From: Calditrichota bacterium
Lineage (GTDB): Bacteria; Electryoneota; B3-LCP
Direction: 5' to 3'
Assembly (NCBI GenBank): GCA_020051775.1
Contig: JAGVQJ010000009.1
Span: 1 to 32,430 of the forward strand
Length of the DNA stretch: 32,430 nt
Shown here: positions 1 to 6,004 of the stretch, in pieces
Numbering within the stretch: position 1 is the first letter of the stretch
Layout: every line of letters starts with the position of its first letter
Notes under the pieces: model-generated
What the model was told of the DNA's origin: nothing
Database searches by the model: none
The model's input: only the letters and a program-made list of their open reading frames with translations
Position numbers and translations under genes: made by a program

Positions 1-999
1 ATTTTGAGAACCATTTCCCTCGTCCAAGGATAAATAGTTCGTCGTGATGAGTCTCCATTGAGCATTTGCTGGTGTACCAATGTTCTCATAAAAGTATACA
101 TCTCCTGGACTTATTATATTAGGCGACTCCTGTTTCAGCCCTACAAACAGGTCATAGTCTCCATCCCCCTCAACATCGGCAAACTCGGGAGCGGCAAACG
201 CATCAACATCTATGTTGTTGTAATAATCGGTCATGTAAGTGAAGTTGTAGTTCAAGGAATCGCCAATATTGCGGTAAAACCACAGTCGGCCATTTTCGTC
301 GCCAACGAACAAATCTTTATCCCCATCGGCGTCAATGTCCACAAAACAGGGATTGGAGTCATAGCCTACATCTATGTTCAACCAGTTGTTAGACACCAAA
401 CTGAAGTTGTACAATTGGGCTGTGCCTATATTACGGTAAAATGCGATTTTGCCGTAATAATCACCTATAAAAAGGTCATAATCTCCGTCGTGATCAATAT
501 CCCATAAAGCCAATTTGCTAAAACCTGATACTTCTAGATTCTGAAGGGAATCCGTAACAAATTGAAGTATGGGATTTTGAGCATCACCCGCGTTACGCCA
601 GAAGTGGACCATGCCGTTAAAATCTCCACTGAGCAGATCAAAATCTCCATCCCCATCCAAATCACAAAAAACCGGTGAGGTTCGTCCACCAAAGGATCCC
701 CCAAATAGATTCACTCCGGCGAATTGATTTGTGATTAGTTTATAATTTGGGACGCTGATTGTGCCGATATTCTGATAAAAGCTAATAAAACCCAAATAAT
801 TTCCCATAAAATAGTCCAATTCGCCATCAGCGTCAATGTCGCAGAATTCAGGGTAAGATTGGGTTACTCCGCCGGAAAACGGTGCCCAAGGTCGCCACCC
901 GTTAATCTCCACCGGAATGGTATCAAATTCCTGACGGAAATGGAATTCCTGTGCCCAACAAAGGGCGGGAAATAAGACGATTATCATCAGCCATTTCAT
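1..999 (-). CDS. Secreted FG-GAP/VCBS repeat protein (3' end beyond window)
   Basis: The minus strand is open from ATG at 999 to the window edge, giving 333 codons with no stop, so the C-terminus is missing. A GAGGAG ribosome binding site lies 7 bases before the ATG. The first 17 residues (MKWLMII...CWAQ) form a signal peptide. Five calcium-binding-like acidic loops of the form D-x-D-x-D-G-D-x-D follow at about residues 54-62, 113-121, 167-175, 221-229 and 275-283. Most are followed by a hydrophobic strand with G-D and F-Y-R-N-I-G. This is the FG-GAP/VCBS beta-propeller pattern typical of large extracellular adhesins and surface proteins. The upstream gene at 1132-2604 is co-oriented and also secreted. 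Base composition is more AT-rich by eye than the kds region. Ligand unknown; the missing end may carry a sorting domain. Confidence 0.88.
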   Translation of the reverse strand, partial: MKWLMIIVLFPALCWAQEFHFRQEFDTIPVEINGWRPWAPFSGGVTQSYPEFCDIDADGELDYFMGNYLGFISFYQNIGTISVPNYKLITNQFAGVNLFGGSFGGRTSPVFCDLDGDGDFDLLSGDFNGMVHFWRNAGDAQNPILQFVTDSLQNLEVSGFSKLALWDIDHDGDYDLFIGDYYGKIAFYRNIGTAQLYNFSLVSNNWLNIDVGYDSNPCFVDIDADGDKDLFVGDENGRLWFYRNIGDSLNYNFTYMTDYYNNIDVDAFAAPEFADVEGDGDYDLFVGLKQESPNIISPGDVYFYENIGTPANAQWRLITTNYLSLDEGNGSQN

Positions 1000-1013
1000 G
1001 GTAGTCTCCTCAG

Positions 1014-1047
1014 AATCCCCCCTGCTCCCCTTTGGAAGGGGGGGATT
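1014..1047. repeat. C/G-run inverted repeat
   Basis: AATCCCCCC at 1014-1022 pairs with GGGGGGATT at 1039-1047. It resembles the C-run/G-run elements near 14588-14617, 19530-19620 and 26015-26035, which suggests one interspersed family. Confidence 0.6.
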
Positions 1048-1048
1048 T

Positions 1049-1076
1049 GTCGGGGCACGGCATGCCGTGCCCCGAC
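1049..1076. repeat. Perfect 28-bp palindrome
   Basis: GTCGGGGCACGGCA at 1049-1062 is followed directly by its exact reverse complement at 1063-1076, with no loop. It lies between two minus-strand genes with no T-tract on the minus strand, so it is more likely an interspersed repeat than a terminator. Confidence 0.85.
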
Positions 1077-1083
1077 GCTTATT

Positions 1084-1128
1084 GGAGGTCAGACATTCTT
1101 GTCTGACAGGCAGGAATGCCTGTCCTCC
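1084..1128. repeat. Cloverleaf-like pair of hairpins closed by GGAGG/CCTCC
   Basis: GTCAGACA (1088-1095) pairs with TGTCTGAC (1100-1107) around loop TTCT. GACAGGCA (1105-1112) pairs with TGCCTGTC (1117-1124) around loop GGAA. The two stems overlap by the shared GAC. Outer arms GGAGG (1084-1088) and CCTCC (1124-1128) can close the unit. The T-run that follows is on the plus strand, so this is not an obvious terminator for the minus-strand gene ending at 1132. Confidence 0.75.
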
Positions 1129-1131
1129 TTT

Positions 1132-2604
1132 TTACTTCAGCAGCAGCAATTTACCCACACTCTGGTATTTGCCTTCACGTTCCAGCCCTTCCCCGGTCAC
1201 GCGATAGAAGTAAATTCCGTCAGTCAGTTTCGTGGCATCCCAGCGGATCGCTTGAGAACCGGCGGTGCAAGTGGTCTCGTAGGGTCGTCCCAGGAGTTTG
1301 CCGCTGGTGTTGTAGATTTCCAGGATTACCTTCGCCCGTTCCGGCAGGTTGAAACGGACCAGCGTGGTCGAATCAACAGGGTGAGGGAAGCAGCCGGACA
1401 GTTCGAGCGAACGGGGCAGGCGGCGCACCCAGGATAAATCCTCCAACGAGCGCCGCGCCAGAAAACCGATTCCGAAGCCTGAATGTTTGGGATAGAGGAG
1501 ATGATCTTTGCCGGTGCTGTCCGCCGGGGGTGGTTTGATTTTGCACTCGGTGCGGCCTGAGGCGCTGTACCAGATCAGGTCAATGGGATAGCCGGTGAAG
1601 TAACCGTCCGGATTCAGAAAGCCGGTGTTGCGATCCTTCTCCCAGGCGGTAATGACGAAGGGAGTGTCCCCCTGATAGGTGGCCGCTCCGACGCAGATTC
1701 CGTTACAAAACGCGCCGATTTCATCGCCGATTTCCAGGGGGAGGTTTTCCCGATCCACCGCCTCGACCAAAATGGGATAGGACCACTGGCTGTAGCGATG
1801 ATGCTTGAAGTGCTTGTTTGGCGATTCCCGGTCTGAACTTTTCCCCGTTGCGCCCGTCCAGGTCGGGACTTCCGGCCAGCCTCGGAACATGAATTGCTTT
1901 TCCGGCGGAATCACGAACCCCAGCAGATACCCTTCGCCCGGTTCCAGAAAACCGATCTGATCCACCATCTTATCAGGGCTTTGTTGAGCGGGAAAGTACA
2001 CCCGGCCTTCATCGGTTTTGACTATTTTCAGGGTATAAGAGGGATAACCCTGGTCGGGGTCGTCCTGCCAGATCAGCCAATGCAGCGGGCCTAAATAACT
2101 ATACTGCGCCGGATCGCCGGAGGCGACTTTAGGGTGGATTGGGACACTGGCCAGTTTCTCACGGCCATGCGTTCCGTAACCGCAGAAAAACCACCCGATG
2201 TTGCTGTTGGCATTGACCCGATCCCATGCAGAAGTGGGAGTGATTTCGAAAGAATCCGTCTGCAACGCGGTTCCGGTCACCGACCACGTCGCGGCATTAT
2301 CGAGGTAGATATAATAAGCGTAATACGGAAACCATTCTCGCGCTGCAATATCAGGCACTTCCGGGAAACCATGTTGGTTATTCCAGCCGGTGTAAAGCCG
2401 CCCGCTGTGACGAAAGAACCATTCCTGTTTCTTATTCAGAACATCGCTAATTTGCAGCATTTGGTATTCACCCGCGCGATCAGGCCAGAGATTCAGCGAC
2501 ACCAAATTCCAGCCGGGATGGAGAGAGATGGTTTGAGTGCGGAGGGTGGTATCTTGCGCCCGGCAGAGAAGGGGCATGAGCAAAATGAGAAACCAGCGGT
2601 TCAT
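1132..2604 (-). CDS. Secreted protein with type IX-like C-terminal sorting domain
   Basis: 490 residues starting at ATG 2604. A TTG 36 bases upstream (2640) is in frame but is the first base of a -35 box, so it is rejected. MNRWFLILLMPLLCRAQ is a signal peptide. Residues about 25-40 hold an H-P-G-W-N-L-V-S-L motif seen in secreted FCB proteins. A module with G-D-E-I-G-A-F and C-V-G-A follows at mid-length. The last 85 residues (S-G-C-F-P-H-P...L-L-L-K) are a beta-sandwich sorting domain with the G-I-Y-F-Y-R signature of Por-secretion (T9SS type A) cargo. Function of the passenger part is not recognised. The gene probably reads on into the FG-GAP gene at 999. Confidence 0.87.
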   Translation of the reverse strand: MNRWFLILLMPLLCRAQDTTLRTQTISLHPGWNLVSLNLWPDRAGEYQMLQISDVLNKKQEWFFRHSGRLYTGWNNQHGFPEVPDIAAREWFPYYAYYIYLDNAATWSVTGTALQTDSFEITPTSAWDRVNANSNIGWFFCGYGTHGREKLASVPIHPKVASGDPAQYSYLGPLHWLIWQDDPDQGYPSYTLKIVKTDEGRVYFPAQQSPDKMVDQIGFLEPGEGYLLGFVIPPEKQFMFRGWPEVPTWTGATGKSSDRESPNKHFKHHRYSQWSYPILVEAVDRENLPLEIGDEIGAFCNGICVGAATYQGDTPFVITAWEKDRNTGFLNPDGYFTGYPIDLIWYSASGRTECKIKPPPADSTGKDHLLYPKHSGFGIGFLARRSLEDLSWVRRLPRSLELSGCFPHPVDSTTLVRFNLPERAKVILEIYNTSGKLLGRPYETTCTAGSQAIRWDATKLTDGIYFYRVTGEGLEREGKYQSVGKLLLLK

Positions 2605-2611
2605 ACGCAAG

Positions 2612-2640
2612 AATATACAAAAAGAATGCCGCCAAGTCAA
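2612..2640 (-). promoter_or_regulatory. Promoter of the 2604 gene, apparently leaderless
   Basis: On the minus strand TTGACT (2640-2635) is followed after 17 bases by TATATT (2617-2612). Transcription should begin near 2604-2606, at or just before the ATG at 2602-2604, so the mRNA would have almost no 5' leader. No ribosome binding site is visible before this ATG, which agrees. Confidence 0.7.
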
Positions 2641-2698
2641 GAGAAAAGAACCAGTCAGTAATTATATTATCCACGTAAAATAAATACTCTGCTTATAC

Positions 2699-2727
2699 TT
2701 GACTCAGCGTACATTATTCATTATATT
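2699..2727 (+). promoter_or_regulatory. Promoter of the tRNA-Asn unit
   Basis: TTGACT (2699-2704), 17-base spacer, TATATT (2722-2727). The hexamers and spacing are identical to the promoters at 2612-2640 and 17801-17829. The expected start near 2734 falls just before the first tRNA copy at 2736. Confidence 0.75.
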
Positions 2728-2735
2728 AATTGGAT

Positions 2736-2801
2736 TCCTCGGTAGCTCAATCGGCAGAGCGGGTGGCTGTTAATCCGTCAGCTGACGGATTGGGGGATTC
2801 G
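2736..2801 (+). pseudogene. Broken tRNA-Asn copy (5' half only)
   Basis: Bases 2736-2773 are identical to the acceptor 5' strand, D arm and anticodon arm through the GTT anticodon loop of the intact tRNA at 2823. After the loop, the 3' anticodon strand and variable loop are replaced by a 20-bp palindrome. A degraded T-arm remnant (GGGGGATTCGA, one extra base) follows, and there is no 3' acceptor strand. It cannot fold as a tRNA. It shares the only good promoter with the intact copy, so the two are probably co-transcribed. Confidence 0.8.
2772..2791. repeat. Perfect 20-bp palindrome inside the broken tRNA
   Basis: AATCCGTCAG at 2772-2781 is followed by its exact reverse complement at 2782-2791. 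It starts exactly where identity with the intact tRNA ends. Confidence 0.85.
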
Positions 2802-2822
2802 ACCTAGAATTGATAAATATAT

Positions 2823-2895
2823 TCCTCGGTAGCTCAATCGGCAGAGCGGGTGGCTGTTAACCACTAGGTTGGGGGTTCGAGTCCCTCCCGGGGAG
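2823..2895 (+). tRNA. tRNA-Asn (GTT)
   Basis: A complete 73-base cloverleaf. Acceptor TCCTCGG pairs with CCGGGGA (one T-G wobble). D stem GCTC/GAGC. Anticodon stem GGTGG/CCACT with loop CTGTTAA gives anticodon GTT. The T arm has the TTCGAGT loop. Discriminator base is G, as usual for bacterial tRNA-Asn. CCA is not encoded, since CAT follows, so it must be added after transcription. A terminator follows at 2906. Confidence 0.96.
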
Positions 2896-2905
2896 CATTG
2901 CATGG

Positions 2906-2930
2906 AATCCGGCTTTCCCGCCGGATTTTT
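2906..2930 (+). terminator. Rho-independent terminator of the tRNA unit
   Basis: AATCCGGC (2906-2913), loop TTTCCC, GCCGGATT (2920-2927), then a run of T to 2930. It ends the tRNA transcript before tatA. Confidence 0.85.
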
Positions 2931-2990
2931 CATGAAGCGGAGAAAACGTGCCCGCACTCGCAACTGGCAACTAATTCCTTGCTTCGGCGG

Positions 2991-2996
2991 TATAAT
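2991..2996 (+). promoter_or_regulatory. Possible -10 box for tatA
   Basis: TATAAT, about 38 bases before the tatA start. No convincing -35 box lies 16-18 bases upstream, so this is only a candidate. Confidence 0.35.
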
Positions 2997-3033
2997 TGTC
3001 GTACATTAAAGGTTGTATAACAGCGAGGTTAAT

Positions 3034-3225
3034 GTGGGTATTGGCACAACGGAAATCCTGATCATTGTGGCGGTCATTCTGCTGCTGTTCGGCGGGAGGA
3101 AGATCCCGGAACTCATGCGCGGCCTGGGCAAGGGCATGAACGAGTTCAAGAAGGGCTTAAAAGGCGAGGACGACGAACCCACTCGCCCCTCTGAACAGAA
3201 GAAGATTGACACGCCCTCTCATTAG
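3034..3225 (+). CDS. tatA: Sec-independent translocase subunit TatA/TatE
   Basis: 63 residues from GTG at 3034, chosen because GCGAGG lies 5-6 bases before it; an in-frame TTG at 3013 has no such site. The protein has a short N-terminus with G-T-T-E, a membrane helix ([12 protein letters not shown]), the F-G-G-R-K-I-P-E-L hinge, an amphipathic helix (residues about 28-46) and a charged polar tail. This is the complete TatA pattern. TatA multimers form the pore that passes folded twin-arginine proteins across the inner membrane, working with TatC. No tatC lies nearby. The stop overlaps the convergent gene at 3222 by 4 bp. Confidence 0.92.
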   Translation: MGIGTTEILIIVAVILLLFGGRKIPELMRGLGKGMNEFKKGLKGEDDEPTRPSEQKKIDTPSH

Positions 3226-4058
3226 GCGGGCGTGATTCCTACCGTCCTCTGGATTACTTCGAGCATGACGGCGTGAATAGGGCGGTTGGCGCCGACCACG
3301 TTCCCGCTGCTTAAATACTCCGAATCCCCTTCGAAGCTGGTGAAGACTCCGCCGGCTTCTTCTATGATGAGCGCTCCCGCCGCGATATCCCAGGGCGACA
3401 GACGATGTTCCCAGAAACCGTCGAAGACACCTTCGGCTGTCCAGCACAGATCCAGCGCCGCTGATCCGGCGCGTCGAATCCCCGAGCTGCGCATAAATAG
3501 CTCTTCGAAAGTGCGCAGGTAGGTTTTCAGTTCCTTTTTGGCGCGGAAAGGAAAACCGGTGGCCAGCAAAGCCTGAGCCATATCGGTTTTCTGTCCGATG
3601 TGTATGGGCCTACCGTCTTTCCACGCTCCTTGACCGCGCATGGCGGTCCAAGTCTCGCCTGTCAACGGGTGCATCACAGCGCCGATAACCAGTTCCCCCC
3701 ACTTTCGACCCGGCAGGCAGCGTTCCAAAGCGATAGATACGCTGAAGATGGGGAATCCCTGCAGGAAGTTAGTCGTGCCGTCCAGTGGGTCCACGATCCA
3801 CCGCCAGCAACCCGAGCCTTCGCCTTGACCGGTTTCCTCGCCTAAAAATGTTGAATCCGGCAATCCCCGGAGTAAGACCTCGCTGATGGCCGCCTCGCTG
3901 CGGCGATCCACCTCGGAGACGTAATCGTTCTGGCCTTTGAGATCCGCCTGTTGGAGATTGATTCGGCCAAATGCCTCGCGAAGAATATCCGCCCCCACTC
4001 TGGCGCCCCGCAGGGTTATCTCCAGAAGCTCCCTTAACTTCTTATTGTCATTTGTCAT
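3222..4058 (-). CDS. suhB: Inositol monophosphatase family protein (SuhB-like)
   Basis: 278 residues. The metal-binding and catalytic motifs of the family are all present: G-E-E-T near residue 93, [12 protein letters not shown] near 108-119, and [15 protein letters not shown] near 223-237. Family members remove phosphate from inositol-1-phosphate or related sugar phosphates using magnesium; some act on 3'-phosphoadenosine phosphates, so the substrate is not certain. Start is ATG 4058. No ribosome binding site precedes it. A five-codon mini-ORF (4072-4055) begins straight after the upstream lipoprotein's stop and ends in a TGA overlapping this ATG, so translation may be coupled. Last gene of the minus-strand group 5817-3222. 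Confidence 0.92.
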   Translation of the reverse strand: MTNDNKKLRELLEITLRGARVGADILREAFGRINLQQADLKGQNDYVSEVDRRSEAAISEVLLRGLPDSTFLGEETGQGEGSGCWRWIVDPLDGTTNFLQGFPIFSVSIALERCLPGRKWGELVIGAVMHPLTGETWTAMRGQGAWKDGRPIHIGQKTDMAQALLATGFPFRAKKELKTYLRTFEELFMRSSGIRRAGSAALDLCWTAEGVFDGFWEHRLSPWDIAAGALIIEEAGGVFTSFEGDSEYLSSGNVVGANRPIHAVMLEVIQRTVGITPA

Positions 4059-4072
4059 TTGTGGTTTGTCAT

Positions 4073-5236
4073 TTACTTACGCGGTGGTGGAGGTCCGATC
4101 ATATTCCGTTTGTGCAGGCGGACTCCGCGAGTTCGAAGCACGATAATCAGGATGATTAACAATGAAATCGTGATAACAATATTTGTAGGATGCAAGTACA
4201 AACTGGAGGCCTGGAGCATAGCATTCTCTTCCTCCAGGTCCTGCCCTAAAATCTTCCAGACCAGGACACCCTTTTCCATGATCTTGGTGTTTGATCGCAT
4301 GATGCGTCCAGGTAGATCCACGCGGATGGTAAAGGACTCGTCAGCCACGTCTTCATCCATCGAATGACGGAATTCCAGTAAGTTTTCAACATCCAACAAT
4401 TGCGCTTGCATCCGGGGATCGGCATTTGGATTCAGATACTGTTCCAGCAACACGTTGGCCTGTGGACTTAAATCGGTCCACCACTCCAAATCCACCATGT
4501 CCAAATTATTAGTTGGGGAAAGTGCCTGTTCCAAGCGGGAATGATCGTTGACCAAAGTATCTAAGCGTTGTAAAAGTTCCTCTCGAAGTGTTGAGGATAA
4601 CGAGATTCTTGCCTCGGATTCAGAGAGCCGCTTGATGATTTCCTGGAATCGCAGGTTATATCGTGCCGAATTCCACAACAACATACCGGCGGCATATTGC
4701 TCTTCGAGCCGCGAGCGTTCGGCGGCGCTGAGCAGGGAATCACCACCGTTTTCCAGAACTTTACATTCCGCAGGGATGAATTTCCAACGATCGCCTTCGG
4801 TGGCGGTGCGGCGACGCCCCTCGAATACCTGTTCATATTTGTAAATGGTCAGGAAGAATAGGCGAATCATTGACAATTTAACAGGGTGATGTACGAGAAA
4901 CTCTGCCTGTGCTCCTCGCATAGATCCGAAGTAAGCAGGAAGCGAATCTCTGGCGAAGGTCGCGGCGGCTTCCAGCACATGGGTAGGCTTGCCGGCACTG
5001 TCATACTCTACAGAAGTTTTAATTTGAAAGGTAGGACTCTCCGGGTAACTACCCGGCGGATGGTAGATATCGGCGCTATCTCCGCGAATCTGGCAAGTCA
5101 AATTGCAGCTTCCGTCGCGATTGAACTTGTAGGTGTGGCGATTTTCAATGCAACCGGAAAATAACAGGAAGAATCCGCAAAGGAGCAGGGCTATATGCAA
5201 TCGGCCGGCATTGTGCAATTCCATTCCATAACCCAT
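4073..5236 (-). CDS. Lipoprotein with C-terminal membrane helix, function unknown
   Basis: 387 residues from ATG 5236, preceded by TTGGAGG at 7 bases. The N-terminus has a hydrophobic stretch (residues about 13-27) ending in the lipobox L-F-S-G-C, with Cys29 the predicted lipidated residue. The next part (Y-K-F-N-R-D-G-S-C-N-L-T) is strand-rich and recalls secreted LppM-like proteins, but I cannot assign a family. The middle (about 160-310) is charged and helical. Near the end a helix of about 17 residues (V-I-T-I-S-L-L-I-I-L-I-I-V-L) is followed by basic and proline residues, so the protein may be held at both ends. It overlaps the upstream acetyltransferase by 46 bp and lies 14 bp before the monophosphatase gene, so all three are probably one transcript. 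Confidence 0.8.
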   Translation of the reverse strand: MGYGMELHNAGRLHIALLLCGFFLLFSGCIENRHTYKFNRDGSCNLTCQIRGDSADIYHPPGSYPESPTFQIKTSVEYDSAGKPTHVLEAAATFARDSLPAYFGSMRGAQAEFLVHHPVKLSMIRLFFLTIYKYEQVFEGRRRTATEGDRWKFIPAECKVLENGGDSLLSAAERSRLEEQYAAGMLLWNSARYNLRFQEIIKRLSESEARISLSSTLREELLQRLDTLVNDHSRLEQALSPTNNLDMVDLEWWTDLSPQANVLLEQYLNPNADPRMQAQLLDVENLLEFRHSMDEDVADESFTIRVDLPGRIMRSNTKIMEKGVLVWKILGQDLEEENAMLQASSLYLHPTNIVITISLLIILIIVLRTRGVRLHKRNMIGPPPPRK

Positions 5237-5817
5237 GACAAGACCTCCAAGCGTTGGTTATTCCACCGGAAACCGGGGATGGTTCCGTTGCGTCGGAAAT
5301 GTGCAATCAGCTCCGGATGATCCTCCTCTTTCCACGCCTCACCGACTTTGGTAAATCCCAATCGCCGATAAAGCCGATAGGCACGCTCATTCACTTGATC
5401 AACTTCCAATACGACTTTGTGGGCATTAAGAATTCCCCTGCACCAAGGGAGCACCATCCGAAGCGCTTCCTGGCCATTACCTTTGCCGACTTCGTCTGCG
5501 GCAAAACAGACGCCCATTTCCAGGGCTGCAGGATCTCGGGCTATCGGTTTGAGCGAAATATACCCGATCAAATGACCATGTTCGTTTTCGACTCCCAGCC
5601 GTAAACGATCGCTCAGGCGCCGGAAGGTGGCTTTATTGATTAGAGGGTTGTGAGGTTGAAAGTTATATTTTGAGAGGTACGGATCGGAAAATTTAGCCCA
5701 CCCTTGTCGCGTGATTTCATCAGCCAGGCTAAACCGGCGAACTTTCAGCCGGGGACTGGACAGAGGCAATCCGGGTACTTGATCCTTGTCAGATCGGTAG
5801 ATCCAATTCTTCATCAT
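5191..5817 (-). CDS. GNAT-family N-acetyltransferase
   Basis: 208 residues from ATG 5817. The core runs from S-P-R-L-K-V-R-R-F (about residue 18) to the end, with the acetyl-CoA loop region F-A-A-D-E-V-G-K-G-N-G-Q-E-A-L near 115-130 and the typical final block V-N-E-R-A-Y-R-L-Y-R-R-L-G-F near 156-169. The family moves an acetyl group from acetyl-CoA to an amine; the substrate here is unknown. The frame stays open upstream to 6027, but that part overlaps the divergent gene and would add a hydrophobic stretch. ATG 5922 is a possible longer start. I prefer 5817 because a candidate promoter lies between the two. First gene of the 5817-3222 operon. Confidence 0.8.
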   Translation of the reverse strand: MMKNWIYRSDKDQVPGLPLSSPRLKVRRFSLADEITRQGWAKFSDPYLSKYNFQPHNPLINKATFRRLSDRLRLGVENEHGHLIGYISLKPIARDPAALEMGVCFAADEVGKGNGQEALRMVLPWCRGILNAHKVVLEVDQVNERAYRLYRRLGFTKVGEAWKEEDHPELIAHFRRNGTIPGFRWNNQRLEVLSWVMEWNCTMPADCI

Positions 5818-5862
5818 GCCGAGAATATCCAATGTTCTGATCTTAAAATCGCCATTGAACAC

Positions 5863-5891
5863 AATGTAGGCAAATAATAGGAAAAAAACAA
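5863..5891 (-). promoter_or_regulatory. Candidate promoter of the acetyltransferase operon
   Basis: On the minus strand TTGTTT (5891-5886), 17-base spacer, TACATT (5868-5863). It is a weaker version of the pattern seen elsewhere in the window. The start would be near 5856, about 39 bases before ATG 5817. Confidence 0.4.
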
Positions 5892-5941
5892 GAGAAAAGG
5901 TTCGCGGATGCGAGGACCTCATTACTAGGATTGTTTTTGTC

Positions 5942-5970
5942 TTGCATTTAAGGAAAAAAACGCTTATATT
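5942..5970 (+). promoter_or_regulatory. Promoter of the AMIN-receiver fusion gene
   Basis: TTGCAT (5942-5947), 17-base spacer, TATATT (5965-5970). Expected start near 5977. The TTG that could open the longer reading frame is this -35 box, so translation must begin downstream, at 6005. Confidence 0.7.
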
Positions 5971-6004
5971 CCCTCCGGAATCAAAACATCGGGGGGTGTG
6001 TTCC

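Noticed and set aside
58-507. Plus-strand frame of 149 codons at the window start
   Set aside because: Antisense of the FG-GAP repeat protein, whose repeats are clear on the minus strand.
998-1207. Plus-strand reading frame of 69 codons with A-R-H-A-V-P and G-R-N-A-C-P-P-F
   Set aside because: It is translated hairpin-repeat DNA with no ribosome binding site.
2605-2640. TTG at 2640 as start of the sorting-domain protein
   Set aside because: This TTG is the -35 box of its promoter; the signal peptide begins at ATG 2604.
2778-2963. Minus-strand reading frame of 61 codons over the tRNA
   Set aside because: It is the antisense of tRNA-Asn; its G-T-R-T-P and L-C-R-L-S-Y-R-G string is a known false protein from tRNA genes.
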